This document shows, piece by piece, positions 1 to 6,385 of a stretch of DNA of 34,873 bases; position 1 is the first letter of the stretch, and each line of letters opens with the position of its first letter. Below the pieces are notes generated by a model. It made no database searches, was not told where the DNA came from, and worked only from the letters and a program-made list of their open reading frames with translations. This DNA comes from Clostridia bacterium. Lineage in GTDB: Bacteria; Bacillota; Clostridia; Oscillospirales; CAG-272. The stretch is taken from NCBI GenBank assembly GCA_017398585.1, contig JAFQFS010000029.1:1-34873 (forward strand). Reading direction: 5' to 3'. A program made the position numbers and the translations under genes.

Positions 1-29
1 AGAAACTTTTTCCAAAAAGTTTCTCCCCG
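1..29 (-). repeat. Family A hairpin repeat, truncated by window edge
   Basis: Near-perfect palindrome of AGAAACTTTTT and AAAAAGTTTCT followed by CCCCG. This is the gene-proximal end of a family A element in the orientation used upstream of genes. It ends 25 nt before the araC-type start codon. The rest of the element lies outside the window. Confidence 0.75.
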
Positions 30-54
30 CAAAACCATATTTTATAAAACCATC

Positions 55-930
55 ATGCCAGAGTTAATTCAAAAAAGTACGTTTTTCAGCGAACGACCGG
101 AAATTTTGATTCATGAAGCGGAGCACGACGGACGGATCGTATCCCACACGCACGAGTTCTATGAGCTTGTGTACATTGTGGACGGATTCACGCTTCACTC
201 CTCCGTCGGACGGGTGAACATGCTCGTGACCGGGGACCTGTTTTTCGTGCGTCCCGGAGAGGAGCATTCGTACATCAACGCCTACCGTACGAAGCTGTAC
301 AATCTGATCTTCACCGCGGACGAACTGGGTTCGGAACTCGGCGAGCTTGCAAAGCTGCCGGGGCTGGACGTCATGTTCTGCGGCGGCGACGAGGAAAACA
401 TTGGCGCGCGCCTGCTCCACGTCGGCATGAACGAACGGCACAGTGTGGAATCCGCACTGGAAAAAATCAAGTCGGAACGTATCGCGCAGCGGACGGGCTG
501 GCAGTCGCTGACCCGCGCGCACCTGATGTCGTTTCTGATCCGCTACTCCCGCATGTACGAAACCCAGTGGGAACGCCGTTCGCAGTCCTCAAACGACTAT
601 TACGGCTACATATACAAAATTCTGAGCTACGTGAACGACAACTACGCACGTCCGATCACGACGTCCGAACTTGCCGATATCACAGGGCTCTCCCCCGATT
701 ACATGGCACGCAAATTCAAGCAGGCACTGGGCATGAGCCCCGCCGAATACGTCCGCCGCTTCCGGATCGCGCGCGCCATGGAACTGCTCTGTACGACTGA
801 TACCCCCGTTGCGGAGGTGGCACAGCAGACCGGATTTTCCGACATCAGCCTGTTCTCCCGCGTCTTCAAGCAGGCCGTCGGTCTCCCCCCTGCCGCCTAC
901 CGCAAAAACACCACCGGAAGAAATGACTGA
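55..930 (+). CDS. AraC family transcriptional regulator
   Basis: A 291-residue, two-domain AraC/XylS regulator. Residues about 25-95 look like the cupin-type ligand-sensing domain (HTHEFYELVYIVDG, then GDLFFVRPGEEHSY). Residues about 185-287 form the paired helix-turn-helix DNA-binding domain, with ITTSELADITGLSPDYMARKF as first HTH and the family signature VAEVAQQTGFSDISLFSRVF as second. Members of this family usually activate sugar or glycan utilisation genes. The effector cannot be read from sequence. No Shine-Dalgarno sequence is seen before the ATG; a family A hairpin ends 25 nt upstream. A second family A hairpin follows the stop codon. The nearest candidate targets are the dehydrogenase at 1549 and the solute-binding protein operon, but no operator is recognised. 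Confidence 0.93.
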   Translation: MPELIQKSTFFSERPEILIHEAEHDGRIVSHTHEFYELVYIVDGFTLHSSVGRVNMLVTGDLFFVRPGEEHSYINAYRTKLYNLIFTADELGSELGELAKLPGLDVMFCGGDEENIGARLLHVGMNERHSVESALEKIKSERIAQRTGWQSLTRAHLMSFLIRYSRMYETQWERRSQSSNDYYGYIYKILSYVNDNYARPITTSELADITGLSPDYMARKFKQALGMSPAEYVRRFRIARAMELLCTTDTPVAEVAQQTGFSDISLFSRVFKQAVGLPPAAYRKNTTGRND

Positions 931-1034
931 GAAAGGGGAGTCTTCCGGGAAAACCTTTTTAAAAAAAGGTTTTCCCGGGCCCTTTCCACAAAACTTCAAT
1001 CTGTTACAGAAACGAAGTTTTGCGGAAGGGTGAA
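931..1034 (+). repeat. Family A hairpin repeat plus second fold-back
   Basis: Starts at the base after the araC stop codon. CCGGGAAAACCTTTTT pairs with AAAAAGGTTTTCCCGG (947-977). It is followed by a second long stem in which 980-996 pairs with 1014-1030 with one bulge. The second stem looks like a composite element whose central part has been deleted, bringing the two inner arms together. Confidence 0.8.
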
Positions 1035-1081
1035 GATTTTCCTTTTATGACTACGAACTATTATTAAACGGAGGATATATT

Positions 1082-1390
1082 ATGCCTAAAATGTTATTTG
1101 CAGCAAAGACCATCGAGTACGAAGGACCGTACGGAACCGCGACCCGTAAATACGTGATCCGTCTCGGCGACCTCGACGCCATCTGCCTCGGCACCCGTGA
1201 AAAGAAGTCCTTCTTCGGTCTCATCAAGAAGCAGGAACGCTATCTTGAAATCCGCACTCACGGTATCATGGGTATCGACGCGCCCATCGTGATCGGCGAA
1301 TACGACGAGGACAAGGAAGAATTCCGTATGTTCCTCGAGAAAGCAAAGCAGTTCGCAAGCGACAACGACCTTGTCATTCAGAAAATCTGA
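1082..1390 (+). CDS. Conserved-looking hypothetical protein, 102 aa
   Basis: I do not recognise this protein. It is a small soluble product with no signal peptide or membrane segment and an alternating beta pattern (TRKYVIRLGDLDAICLG, then RYLEIRTHGIMGIDAPIVIG), ending in an amphipathic helix (EEFRMFLEKAKQFASDNDL). The compact beta-then-helix plan is like small PH-like or SH3-like folds, but that is only a guess. Start choice is firm: GGAGG lies 8 nt before the ATG. It stands alone between two family A repeats, so it is probably monocistronic. Coding is supported by the Shine-Dalgarno sequence and third-position GC like its neighbours. Confidence 0.75.
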   Translation: MPKMLFAAKTIEYEGPYGTATRKYVIRLGDLDAICLGTREKKSFFGLIKKQERYLEIRTHGIMGIDAPIVIGEYDEDKEEFRMFLEKAKQFASDNDLVIQKI

Positions 1391-1406
1391 CCTGACCCCA
1401 TCGTGT

Positions 1407-1426
1407 GCTGAAAAAACAATTTCAGC
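1407..1426 (+). other. Small hairpin downstream of 102-aa ORF
   Basis: GCTGAAA and TTTCAGC form a 7-bp stem with loop AAACAA, 17 nt after the stop codon. There is no T-run, so a factor-independent terminator is doubtful. Confidence 0.3.
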
Positions 1427-1464
1427 CCGACAATAACTCCCGCACAACCCCAATCCTTTACTCA

Positions 1465-1521
1465 GATTAAAATTTTTTGAAAGGGGTCCGGGGAAAACTT
1501 TTCAGAAAAAAGTTTCCCCGG
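1465..1521 (-). repeat. Family A hairpin repeat upstream of Gfo/Idh gene
   Basis: Gene-upstream orientation: an AAATTTTTTGAAAGGGG arm, then the CCGGGG...CCCCGG hairpin (1488-1521). The hairpin ends 27 nt before the start codon; the Shine-Dalgarno sequence AAAGG lies between them. Confidence 0.8.
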
Positions 1522-1548
1522 AAATATCCCCTTTAGAAAGGATATACC

Positions 1549-2634
1549 ATGGAAAAAATCTTTAAGGCTGCTGTGGTTGGTATGGGCGGCATCGGCCATA
1601 CTCACGCAAACTGCATCAAGAACGACCCGCTTGCAGAACTGATCGCTGTCTGCGACCTGATTCCTGCGAAGGCTGATGCTGCTGCAGAAAAGTTCGGCGT
1701 ACCGGCATACTACTCCCTCAAGGAAATGCTGATCGCACATCCGGAAATCGAAGTTGTACACGTTACCACTTCCGGTTTCGAAAACGGCTCCTGGCACTAC
1801 GATCCCACGATCGAAGCTCTCGACGCAGGCCGTCATGTTCTCGTTGAAAAGCCGATCTCCAACAACATCGAAGAAGCTCGCTTCATGGTTGACTATGCGG
1901 CAAAGAAGGGTCTGTACCTCGGCTGCGACCTGAACCACTACTTCTCCGAACCCGCATTCAAGGCAGACGAACTCATCAAGAACGGCGGCGTCGGCGAACA
2001 GGTTTACGCAATGACCAAAGTTGGCTTCAACGGCAGCACCGTCAACGTAAATCCCGTTGACCGCAACTCCAGGTGGCAGATGCCCTACTCCCACGCGAAG
2101 GCATTCCTCACCCATCCCTTCTCCGTAATGCGTCACTTCTGCGGCGACGTTACCCACATCCAGGCGTTCATGGACAAGCCCGGTGCACGCCGTCAGTCCG
2201 AAGACCTGATGCTCTCCATCCAGTCCGTACATATGAAGTTCCAGAACGGCTGCGTAGGCTACCTCCTTTCCCAGAGAGGCGACGCAATGTTCGGTCTCGG
2301 CGGCTGGTGGTCCTTCGAACTTGCAGGTACCCACGGCACGTTCTGCATTGAAAACTGTGTAGAAAAGCTCACCTACTGGAAGAACGGTCAGGAACCGGAA
2401 GTTACCAACACCGGTATCACCGATTTCGGCGCAACCTTCCCGATCCGTATCCACGCGTTCTACGAAGACCTTGTAAACAAGGTTCCGCTGGAACACCTCC
2501 GTGCATCCGGCCGCGACGCTCTCGCTACGATGGAATACATCTTTGCAGCGATCGACTCCTACGAAAACGGCGGCGAAATCGTACGTCCGCACGCTCTTCC
2601 GGCATACCACGGTCATCCGACCATTATTCACTAA
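1549..2634 (+). CDS. Gfo/Idh/MocA family oxidoreductase
   Basis: A 361-residue NAD(P)-dependent dehydrogenase of the Gfo/Idh/MocA family, which oxidises or epimerises sugars, inositols and related polyols. The Rossmann motif GMGGIG is at residues 11-16, and the family EKP motif is at 100-102 (VEKPISNN); the lysine is the usual catalytic residue. The C-terminal alpha/beta substrate domain follows from about residue 125. The substrate cannot be assigned. AAAGG 8 nt before the ATG supports the start. Codon choice is richer in GCT, GCA and GTT than in neighbouring genes, which in Firmicutes often marks high expression. An intrinsic terminator follows at 2674-2699. A 445-residue reading frame on the opposite strand is a shadow. 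Confidence 0.93.
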   Translation: MEKIFKAAVVGMGGIGHTHANCIKNDPLAELIAVCDLIPAKADAAAEKFGVPAYYSLKEMLIAHPEIEVVHVTTSGFENGSWHYDPTIEALDAGRHVLVEKPISNNIEEARFMVDYAAKKGLYLGCDLNHYFSEPAFKADELIKNGGVGEQVYAMTKVGFNGSTVNVNPVDRNSRWQMPYSHAKAFLTHPFSVMRHFCGDVTHIQAFMDKPGARRQSEDLMLSIQSVHMKFQNGCVGYLLSQRGDAMFGLGGWWSFELAGTHGTFCIENCVEKLTYWKNGQEPEVTNTGITDFGATFPIRIHAFYEDLVNKVPLEHLRASGRDALATMEYIFAAIDSYENGGEIVRPHALPAYHGHPTIIH

Positions 2635-2646
2635 GAATACTTCGGA

Positions 2647-2665
2647 CGAGACACTTTGTGTCTCG
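2647..2665. repeat. Small perfect palindrome after Gfo/Idh gene
   Basis: CGAGACAC, loop TTT, GTGTCTCG. The flanks (TTCGGA before, AAA after) match those of another small palindrome at 14245-14267, so both look like insertions of the same hairpin class. Confidence 0.6.
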
Positions 2666-2673
2666 AAAGGAAG

Positions 2674-2699
2674 AAAAAAGCACCTGACGGTGCTTTTTT
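2674..2699. terminator. Bidirectional intrinsic terminator
   Basis: AAAAAAGCACC, loop TGAC, GGTGCTTTTTT: an 11-bp stem with A-run and T-run on both strands. It can end the Gfo/Idh transcript on the plus strand and the family D3 transcript on the minus strand. Confidence 0.85.
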
Positions 2700-2913
2700 C
2701 AATTTTTATGTCCCTGTGCGGGACGGGGAACTGTTGAATGTCTGCAAGTGCAGACTGACTCTTTGTCCTGCGCGGCACGGCTGCACAAAGGAGGTTCACG
2801 GAGTGAACCTCCAGTCCTCGCGCGGGACCTCTTGTGAATCACCCGCGCCAAAGGAGGGGAAGGTTCCCCTCCTCTGGACTCTTCCCCTCGGATTATGCGC
2901 TAACCGCGAGGGG
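2674..2913 (-). ncRNA. Family D structured element, copy D3 (candidate ncRNA)
   Basis: Read on the minus strand it starts with CGCGGTTAGC (2899-2908) like D1 and D2. It then has a 14-bp stem carrying the shared CCAGAGGA motif (2848-2877, one G-U), a GGTGATTCACAAGAGG block shared with D2, a small perfect palindrome (2790-2812), the conserved GCGCA loop (2769-2773), two further short palindromes, and the terminator at 2674-2699. Most of the 5' conserved block is replaced by a CCCCTCG/CGAGGGG hairpin, so this copy is rearranged. It points away from D1. Confidence 0.5.
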
Positions 2914-2955
2914 CTGAAGTTTAAGTAAATTTTGTAGCCGGAAGTTGGACTTTTT

Positions 2956-3160
2956 CCGCGGTTAGCCTATATCTGCGCAACCCTTACACCGTATGTGCGT
3001 GTCGATAGTTGTCTCAACTATTCAGCTTCAGAAGCGAGAGGTGTCCAGAGGATACTTCCTCTGGTCGTGGAGAGTCAAGAGAGGACCGCGACCGGTCCTC
3101 TCTTGCGCCGCCACGCGCAGTGGCATTAAATTTGAAAAAAGCTCCTGCGGGAGCTTTTTT
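2956..3160 (+). ncRNA. Family D structured element, copy D1 (candidate ncRNA)
   Basis: Opens with a 36-nt block (2956-2991) that matches D2 at 35 of 36 positions. Then follow a local hairpin (3005-3021), CCAGAGG/CCTCTGG (3045-3064), a 13-bp stem with loop CGAC (3076-3105), GCCAC/GTGGC around the loop GCGCA (3110-3124), and an intrinsic terminator (3135-3160). D2 keeps the order, the GCGCA loop and the conserved linkers, but its stems have different paired sequences. No ORF is plausible here. I see no clear promoter just upstream. Confidence 0.6.
3135..3160. terminator. Bidirectional intrinsic terminator
   Basis: AAAAAAGCTCC, loop TGCG, GGAGCTTTTTT. It ends copy D1 on the plus strand and lies 35 nt after the stop codon of the minus-strand solute-binding protein gene, so it probably serves both. 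Confidence 0.85.
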
Positions 3161-3194
3161 CTTCCTTATAAAATTTCGGAAAATTTTAAATCCC

Positions 3195-4688
3195 TCACGG
3201 ATTCGCCGTATCAAGCGCAAGATAATCCTCGATAATCTTGCCGAACTTCTTCTCGGCTCCCTTGATCTTCGCCGCATAGGCAGATTCCGTGTTGGAGGAG
3301 TTCGCCGAAACCATTTCCTGAATCGTGAACGCCAGGCCGCCCAGTGCGTCGTTGTACATGTAGCCGAAGTCAAATACACGGCTTTCCATCAGAAGGTCGA
3401 ACATTTCCGAGGATTCGATGTCGCGTGCCGCCTTCGTCTTCAGTGAAGTTTCATAGTACGCCGGTACAACCTGCTTGTACGTCTCCGCGTTCAGCGCCTC
3501 AACAATAATGCTGACATCTTCCACATTCGGTACCGTTACCGGAACCATCATGCCGCTGTGCGCACCGTCGCTCATCGTGTAGTAACGATCCTGCATGTCA
3601 TCGTACTTCGGGTAGGGAATGATGCCGAAGTCAAATTCCAGCTCGCGGTAACTGATCGCACTCTGGAACAGACCTGTGTAAACGAGCAAATTGCCGTTCG
3701 TCCATGCCGTGCTGCCCGTGCCCCAGCCGGAGGTATAGCCGCCCTGCGATTCGTGATACAGCACGTTCAGACGCGTTACAATGTCATACGCCTTTTCACG
3801 CGAGAATGTCATCACCGGCAGACGGTCTGCATCCAGCCCCACCAGCGGATTGTTGAACGCATACTGGTACGTCACCACCGCACTGTACGGGTCGCCCGAA
3901 ATCGCCAGCTTGTCGCCTTCGTCCTTCACACCGTCGCTGTTGACGTCCACATAGATCATGTTCGCAAGCTCATGCAGATAGTCATACGTCCAGCGGCCTT
4001 CCTTGACCACATTGTAGATGTTCTCGAGCGAGTATTCATCCGACATCGTCTTGTTATAGAACATACCGTAGGTAAAGCGGAGAACGTCCAGTGTGTACTC
4101 GCCCATCATAACATAGGCGTGGTTGTTGACGGACAATGCTTCCGATGCGTTGCCGATGTACCACGGCTTCTCCAGATTGACATGGGGAAGCTGTTCGTAC
4201 CAGTCAAGGTAGTACCCCTTGGTCGCGTTCTTGGTGACGTCGATGATCTGCCCGAGCATGAGGTCAAACTCATTGTCCCCCGACATGACGGAGGTCAGCG
4301 GCATGGACTGCCCGTTGGTGAAGTAGCTTGCTGCAAATTCAATGTTGAACCGTTCGGAAACAGCAAGGTTTCTCGAAATAATCGCGTCGTCGATGACTTC
4401 GCCGGTCTGTTCCAGTTCAAGACCAACGTCTTCGACAAAGTCGCTGCGGTCACGGGTGAGAATACGGAAGGTATAGCCGTCCATGTCCTTCTCGGGAAGG
4501 TCGTCCGGTACCGCCTTGCGCGCATCAATGTCCTCTTCGGGAGAGGTCTCTTCGGGAACGGCTTCCTCCGCCGCAGCCGGTGCGGCGGGATCGTCCGCCG
4601 GATTCTCCGCGGTGGTCGTTTCGGAACATGCGCTCGCCGCAAGGAGCAGAACGAGCAGAAGAGCTGTCAGTCTGCGGAATTTTGTCAT
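3195..4688 (-). CDS. Extracellular solute-binding lipoprotein
   Basis: A 497-residue ABC-type substrate-binding lipoprotein. The signal peptide MTKFRRLTALLLVLLLAASAC ends in a lipobox with Cys21, followed by an acidic Ala/Pro/Glu-rich linker (to about 65) and a periplasmic-binding-protein-like fold. Paralogues lie at 27892 and 29511; all three share the phrases VVKEGRWTYDYLHELANMIY-like and VVPAYYETSLK/TPAYFDVALK-like. A 12-residue EF-hand-type calcium loop, DVNSDGVKDEGD, sits in the middle of the chain. Glycan oligomers are the likely ligand class by family, unproven here. No permease or ATPase gene is nearby. It is the second gene of an operon with the SGNH hydrolase, 57 nt downstream. A 386-residue plus-strand frame over it is a shadow. 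Confidence 0.9.
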   Translation of the reverse strand: MTKFRRLTALLLVLLLAASACSETTTAENPADDPAAPAAAEEAVPEETSPEEDIDARKAVPDDLPEKDMDGYTFRILTRDRSDFVEDVGLELEQTGEVIDDAIISRNLAVSERFNIEFAASYFTNGQSMPLTSVMSGDNEFDLMLGQIIDVTKNATKGYYLDWYEQLPHVNLEKPWYIGNASEALSVNNHAYVMMGEYTLDVLRFTYGMFYNKTMSDEYSLENIYNVVKEGRWTYDYLHELANMIYVDVNSDGVKDEGDKLAISGDPYSAVVTYQYAFNNPLVGLDADRLPVMTFSREKAYDIVTRLNVLYHESQGGYTSGWGTGSTAWTNGNLLVYTGLFQSAISYRELEFDFGIIPYPKYDDMQDRYYTMSDGAHSGMMVPVTVPNVEDVSIIVEALNAETYKQVVPAYYETSLKTKAARDIESSEMFDLLMESRVFDFGYMYNDALGGLAFTIQEMVSANSSNTESAYAAKIKGAEKKFGKIIEDYLALDTANP

Positions 4689-4745
4689 GGGAGAGGTTCC
4701 TTTCTGTATAATAGATGATAAAAGAAGATCGGACGTGAAAAAGCG

Positions 4746-5540
4746 TCACAGCCACCGTGCCTGACGGTTGTGGAATCCCTTATTGATAAAGCCGACCTGC
4801 GCGAAATCCTCGGGATCCTTGCGGACAAGGTAGTCAATGTAGCTCATCGTCATCTGCGCGGTCAGCAGATAGCCCGCCGCGTTGAGATGTCCGCCAAGGT
4901 AGAAATTCCGGCGGAATTCCGCATCGTACCGCGGTGCGTATGCGGACAGGTCAAGCACGTAGGTACGCGTGAAAATCTTTGCGAGATCGTGGAGCAGGGC
5001 AGCATGTTTCGTGACACGTTCGTCCTCGTGCTCGGTATAGGGCATCGTCATGAGGAAGAAATACGCGTCGGGCGAAATCTGCTTGTACTTCTGGATGATC
5101 TTCGCATAGTCTCCCGCAAACGTCGCTTTATTGTTTTCGTAATTTTCGATATCCACGTCGTCCGCCGAACCGACTTCGCGGTTCTGTCCCATCAGGTCAT
5201 TCACGCCGAGTGCCAGTATATACGCCTGACAAGCCTTGCCCTTGTCCCATGCGCAGATCTCGTTTCCGAACGAATCGAGGTACCACTTCGCGCTCATGCC
5301 GCCGCGAGAGAAATTGTAAACGGTATTTCCGGCCGCGCGCGCCATATACTGTCCCCACGAATAATCGTAGTAGTCATGATAACCCTTGTTGCCGTTTTCG
5401 TCCGTGGACTCAAATTCGCCCGAGGAAAGACTGTCGCCCACACATGCCACAGTACGGAAAATTCCGAAAAATCCTCCGTCCGGCTTGATCACATCGAGCG
5501 GCTTCTCGTTTTCGCCGAGATAATATTTTGTAATGTCCAT
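4746..5540 (-). CDS. SGNH/GDSL-type hydrolase
   Basis: A 264-residue cytoplasmic-looking SGNH hydrolase (no signal peptide). Block I is GDSLS with Ser37 as expected nucleophile, block II is SRGGMS with Gly80, block III is LGVNDL with Asn114, and block V holds His218 in YLGGHLNAAGY. The usual Asp three residues before the His is Leu215, so the catalytic triad is incomplete or uses another acid. Known members deacylate or deacetylate lipids and carbohydrates. Pairing with a glycan-type binding lipoprotein suggests a carbohydrate esterase, which is inference. It is first gene of the minus-strand operon, expressed from the promoter at 5596-5624. Confidence 0.85.
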   Translation of the reverse strand: MDITKYYLGENEKPLDVIKPDGGFFGIFRTVACVGDSLSSGEFESTDENGNKGYHDYYDYSWGQYMARAAGNTVYNFSRGGMSAKWYLDSFGNEICAWDKGKACQAYILALGVNDLMGQNREVGSADDVDIENYENNKATFAGDYAKIIQKYKQISPDAYFFLMTMPYTEHEDERVTKHAALLHDLAKIFTRTYVLDLSAYAPRYDAEFRRNFYLGGHLNAAGYLLTAQMTMSYIDYLVRKDPEDFAQVGFINKGFHNRQARWL

Positions 5541-5595
5541 TGCACGTCTCCCTGTTTGTAAAATTTATATGAACGCAAATGTTTTTCTATTCAAT

Positions 5596-5624
5596 ATTAT
5601 ATCAGATTATCACAGAAAACGCAA
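5596..5624 (-). promoter_or_regulatory. SigA-type promoter for SGNH/solute-binding operon
   Basis: On the minus strand: TTGCGT, 17-nt spacer, TATAAT. The -10 occupies 5596-5601 and the -35 occupies 5619-5624. The start codon is 56 nt downstream of the -10. Confidence 0.65.
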
Positions 5625-5726
5625 CGGTTTTCATGGATTCGTTGCCGAAATTCCGCCTTCTCCTGTGTATTTATGTACGAGAATCGTTCTTTTTTTTAAC
5701 AGTCCCGCGAAATTCACATTTTCCTC

Positions 5727-5755
5727 TTTAAATATAACGGCAAATATATTATAAT
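5727..5755 (+). promoter_or_regulatory. Possible zapA promoter
   Basis: TATAAT at 5750-5755 with TTTAAA 17 nt upstream (5727-5732), a weak -35. It lies 84 nt before the chosen zapA start. The rest of 5541-5839 holds the divergent minus-strand promoter and AT-rich sequence with no other feature visible. Confidence 0.4.
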
Positions 5756-5839
5756 GTATATGTATTATTGGCTTTCAATAATTTATACCATATTTTGCCA
5801 GAATCAACATTCGTACTTCAGCATGTGAGGTCAACTGAA

Positions 5840-6385
5840 ATGGAAACAAACAAGAAAAAATATAATCTGGAAATCGCGGGAATGCCGCTGTCAATCGTAA
5901 CCGACGAACCGTCGTCTTTTGTGGAAAGCATTGTCAACCGTCTGGATGAACGGATCACTGAAATGACCCAGAGCAACTACCGGATCTCCACCCTCGACGC
6001 ATGCCTTCTGTGCGCCATCGACTACCTCGGCGACAAGATGAAGGCGGAAAAACGGATCCGCAACCTCGAAGCGCAGATCTCTCTTTACGAAGACACCATC
6101 CAGCGTCTCAACGACGAACTTGACGAAGCCAAAGCACAGCTGGAAACAAAGTCCAGCGAAGAGACCGCAGAAGAGGAAATGCCCGTCGAAGTCGCAAACG
6201 ACATGAAAAAAATCAGCGACATTCTCCGCGGCGGCAAGACCGGTTCTTCCTCCGAGGACAAGGTCCGCACGCTTGAAAAGTATCTCGAAAGCAAAAAGAC
6301 CGAAGATCACGAAGAATCCCAGACTCGCGAAGAAAAGATCAAGTACATTGAATCCCTTCTCCGCGGCAATGATTCCGGAAAATGA
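5840..6385 (+). CDS. zapA: Cell division protein ZapA
   Basis: A 181-residue ZapA-family protein. The N-terminal region, residues about 5-75, carries the ZapA fold (YNLEIAGMPLSIVTDEP, then the helix SYRISTLDA-like and CLLCAIDYLGDKMKAE). A long coiled coil follows from about 70 to 110 (RIRNLEAQISLYEDTIQRLN). ZapA dimers crosslink FtsZ filaments at the division septum. The C-terminal acidic, charged tail (to 181) makes it longer than the roughly 85-110 residues of typical ZapA, as in many Clostridia. The start at 5840 is preferred over an upstream ATG at 5768 because GAGGT lies 8 nt before it and the family homology starts here. Its stop overlaps the next start by 4 nt (ATGA). Confidence 0.85.
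   Translation: METNKKKYNLEIAGMPLSIVTDEPSSFVESIVNRLDERITEMTQSNYRISTLDACLLCAIDYLGDKMKAEKRIRNLEAQISLYEDTIQRLNDELDEAKAQLETKSSEETAEEEMPVEVANDMKKISDILRGGKTGSSSEDKVRTLEKYLESKKTEDHEESQTREEKIKYIESLLRGNDSGK

Noticed and set aside
1462-2799. 445-residue open frame on the minus strand over the Gfo/Idh gene
   Set aside because: It is the mirror of a strongly biased coding gene, has no family signature and no ribosome site. Similar long shadows at 3558-4718 (+), 31408-32598 (-), 33795-34808 (-) and 21674-23053 (-) were dropped for the same reason.
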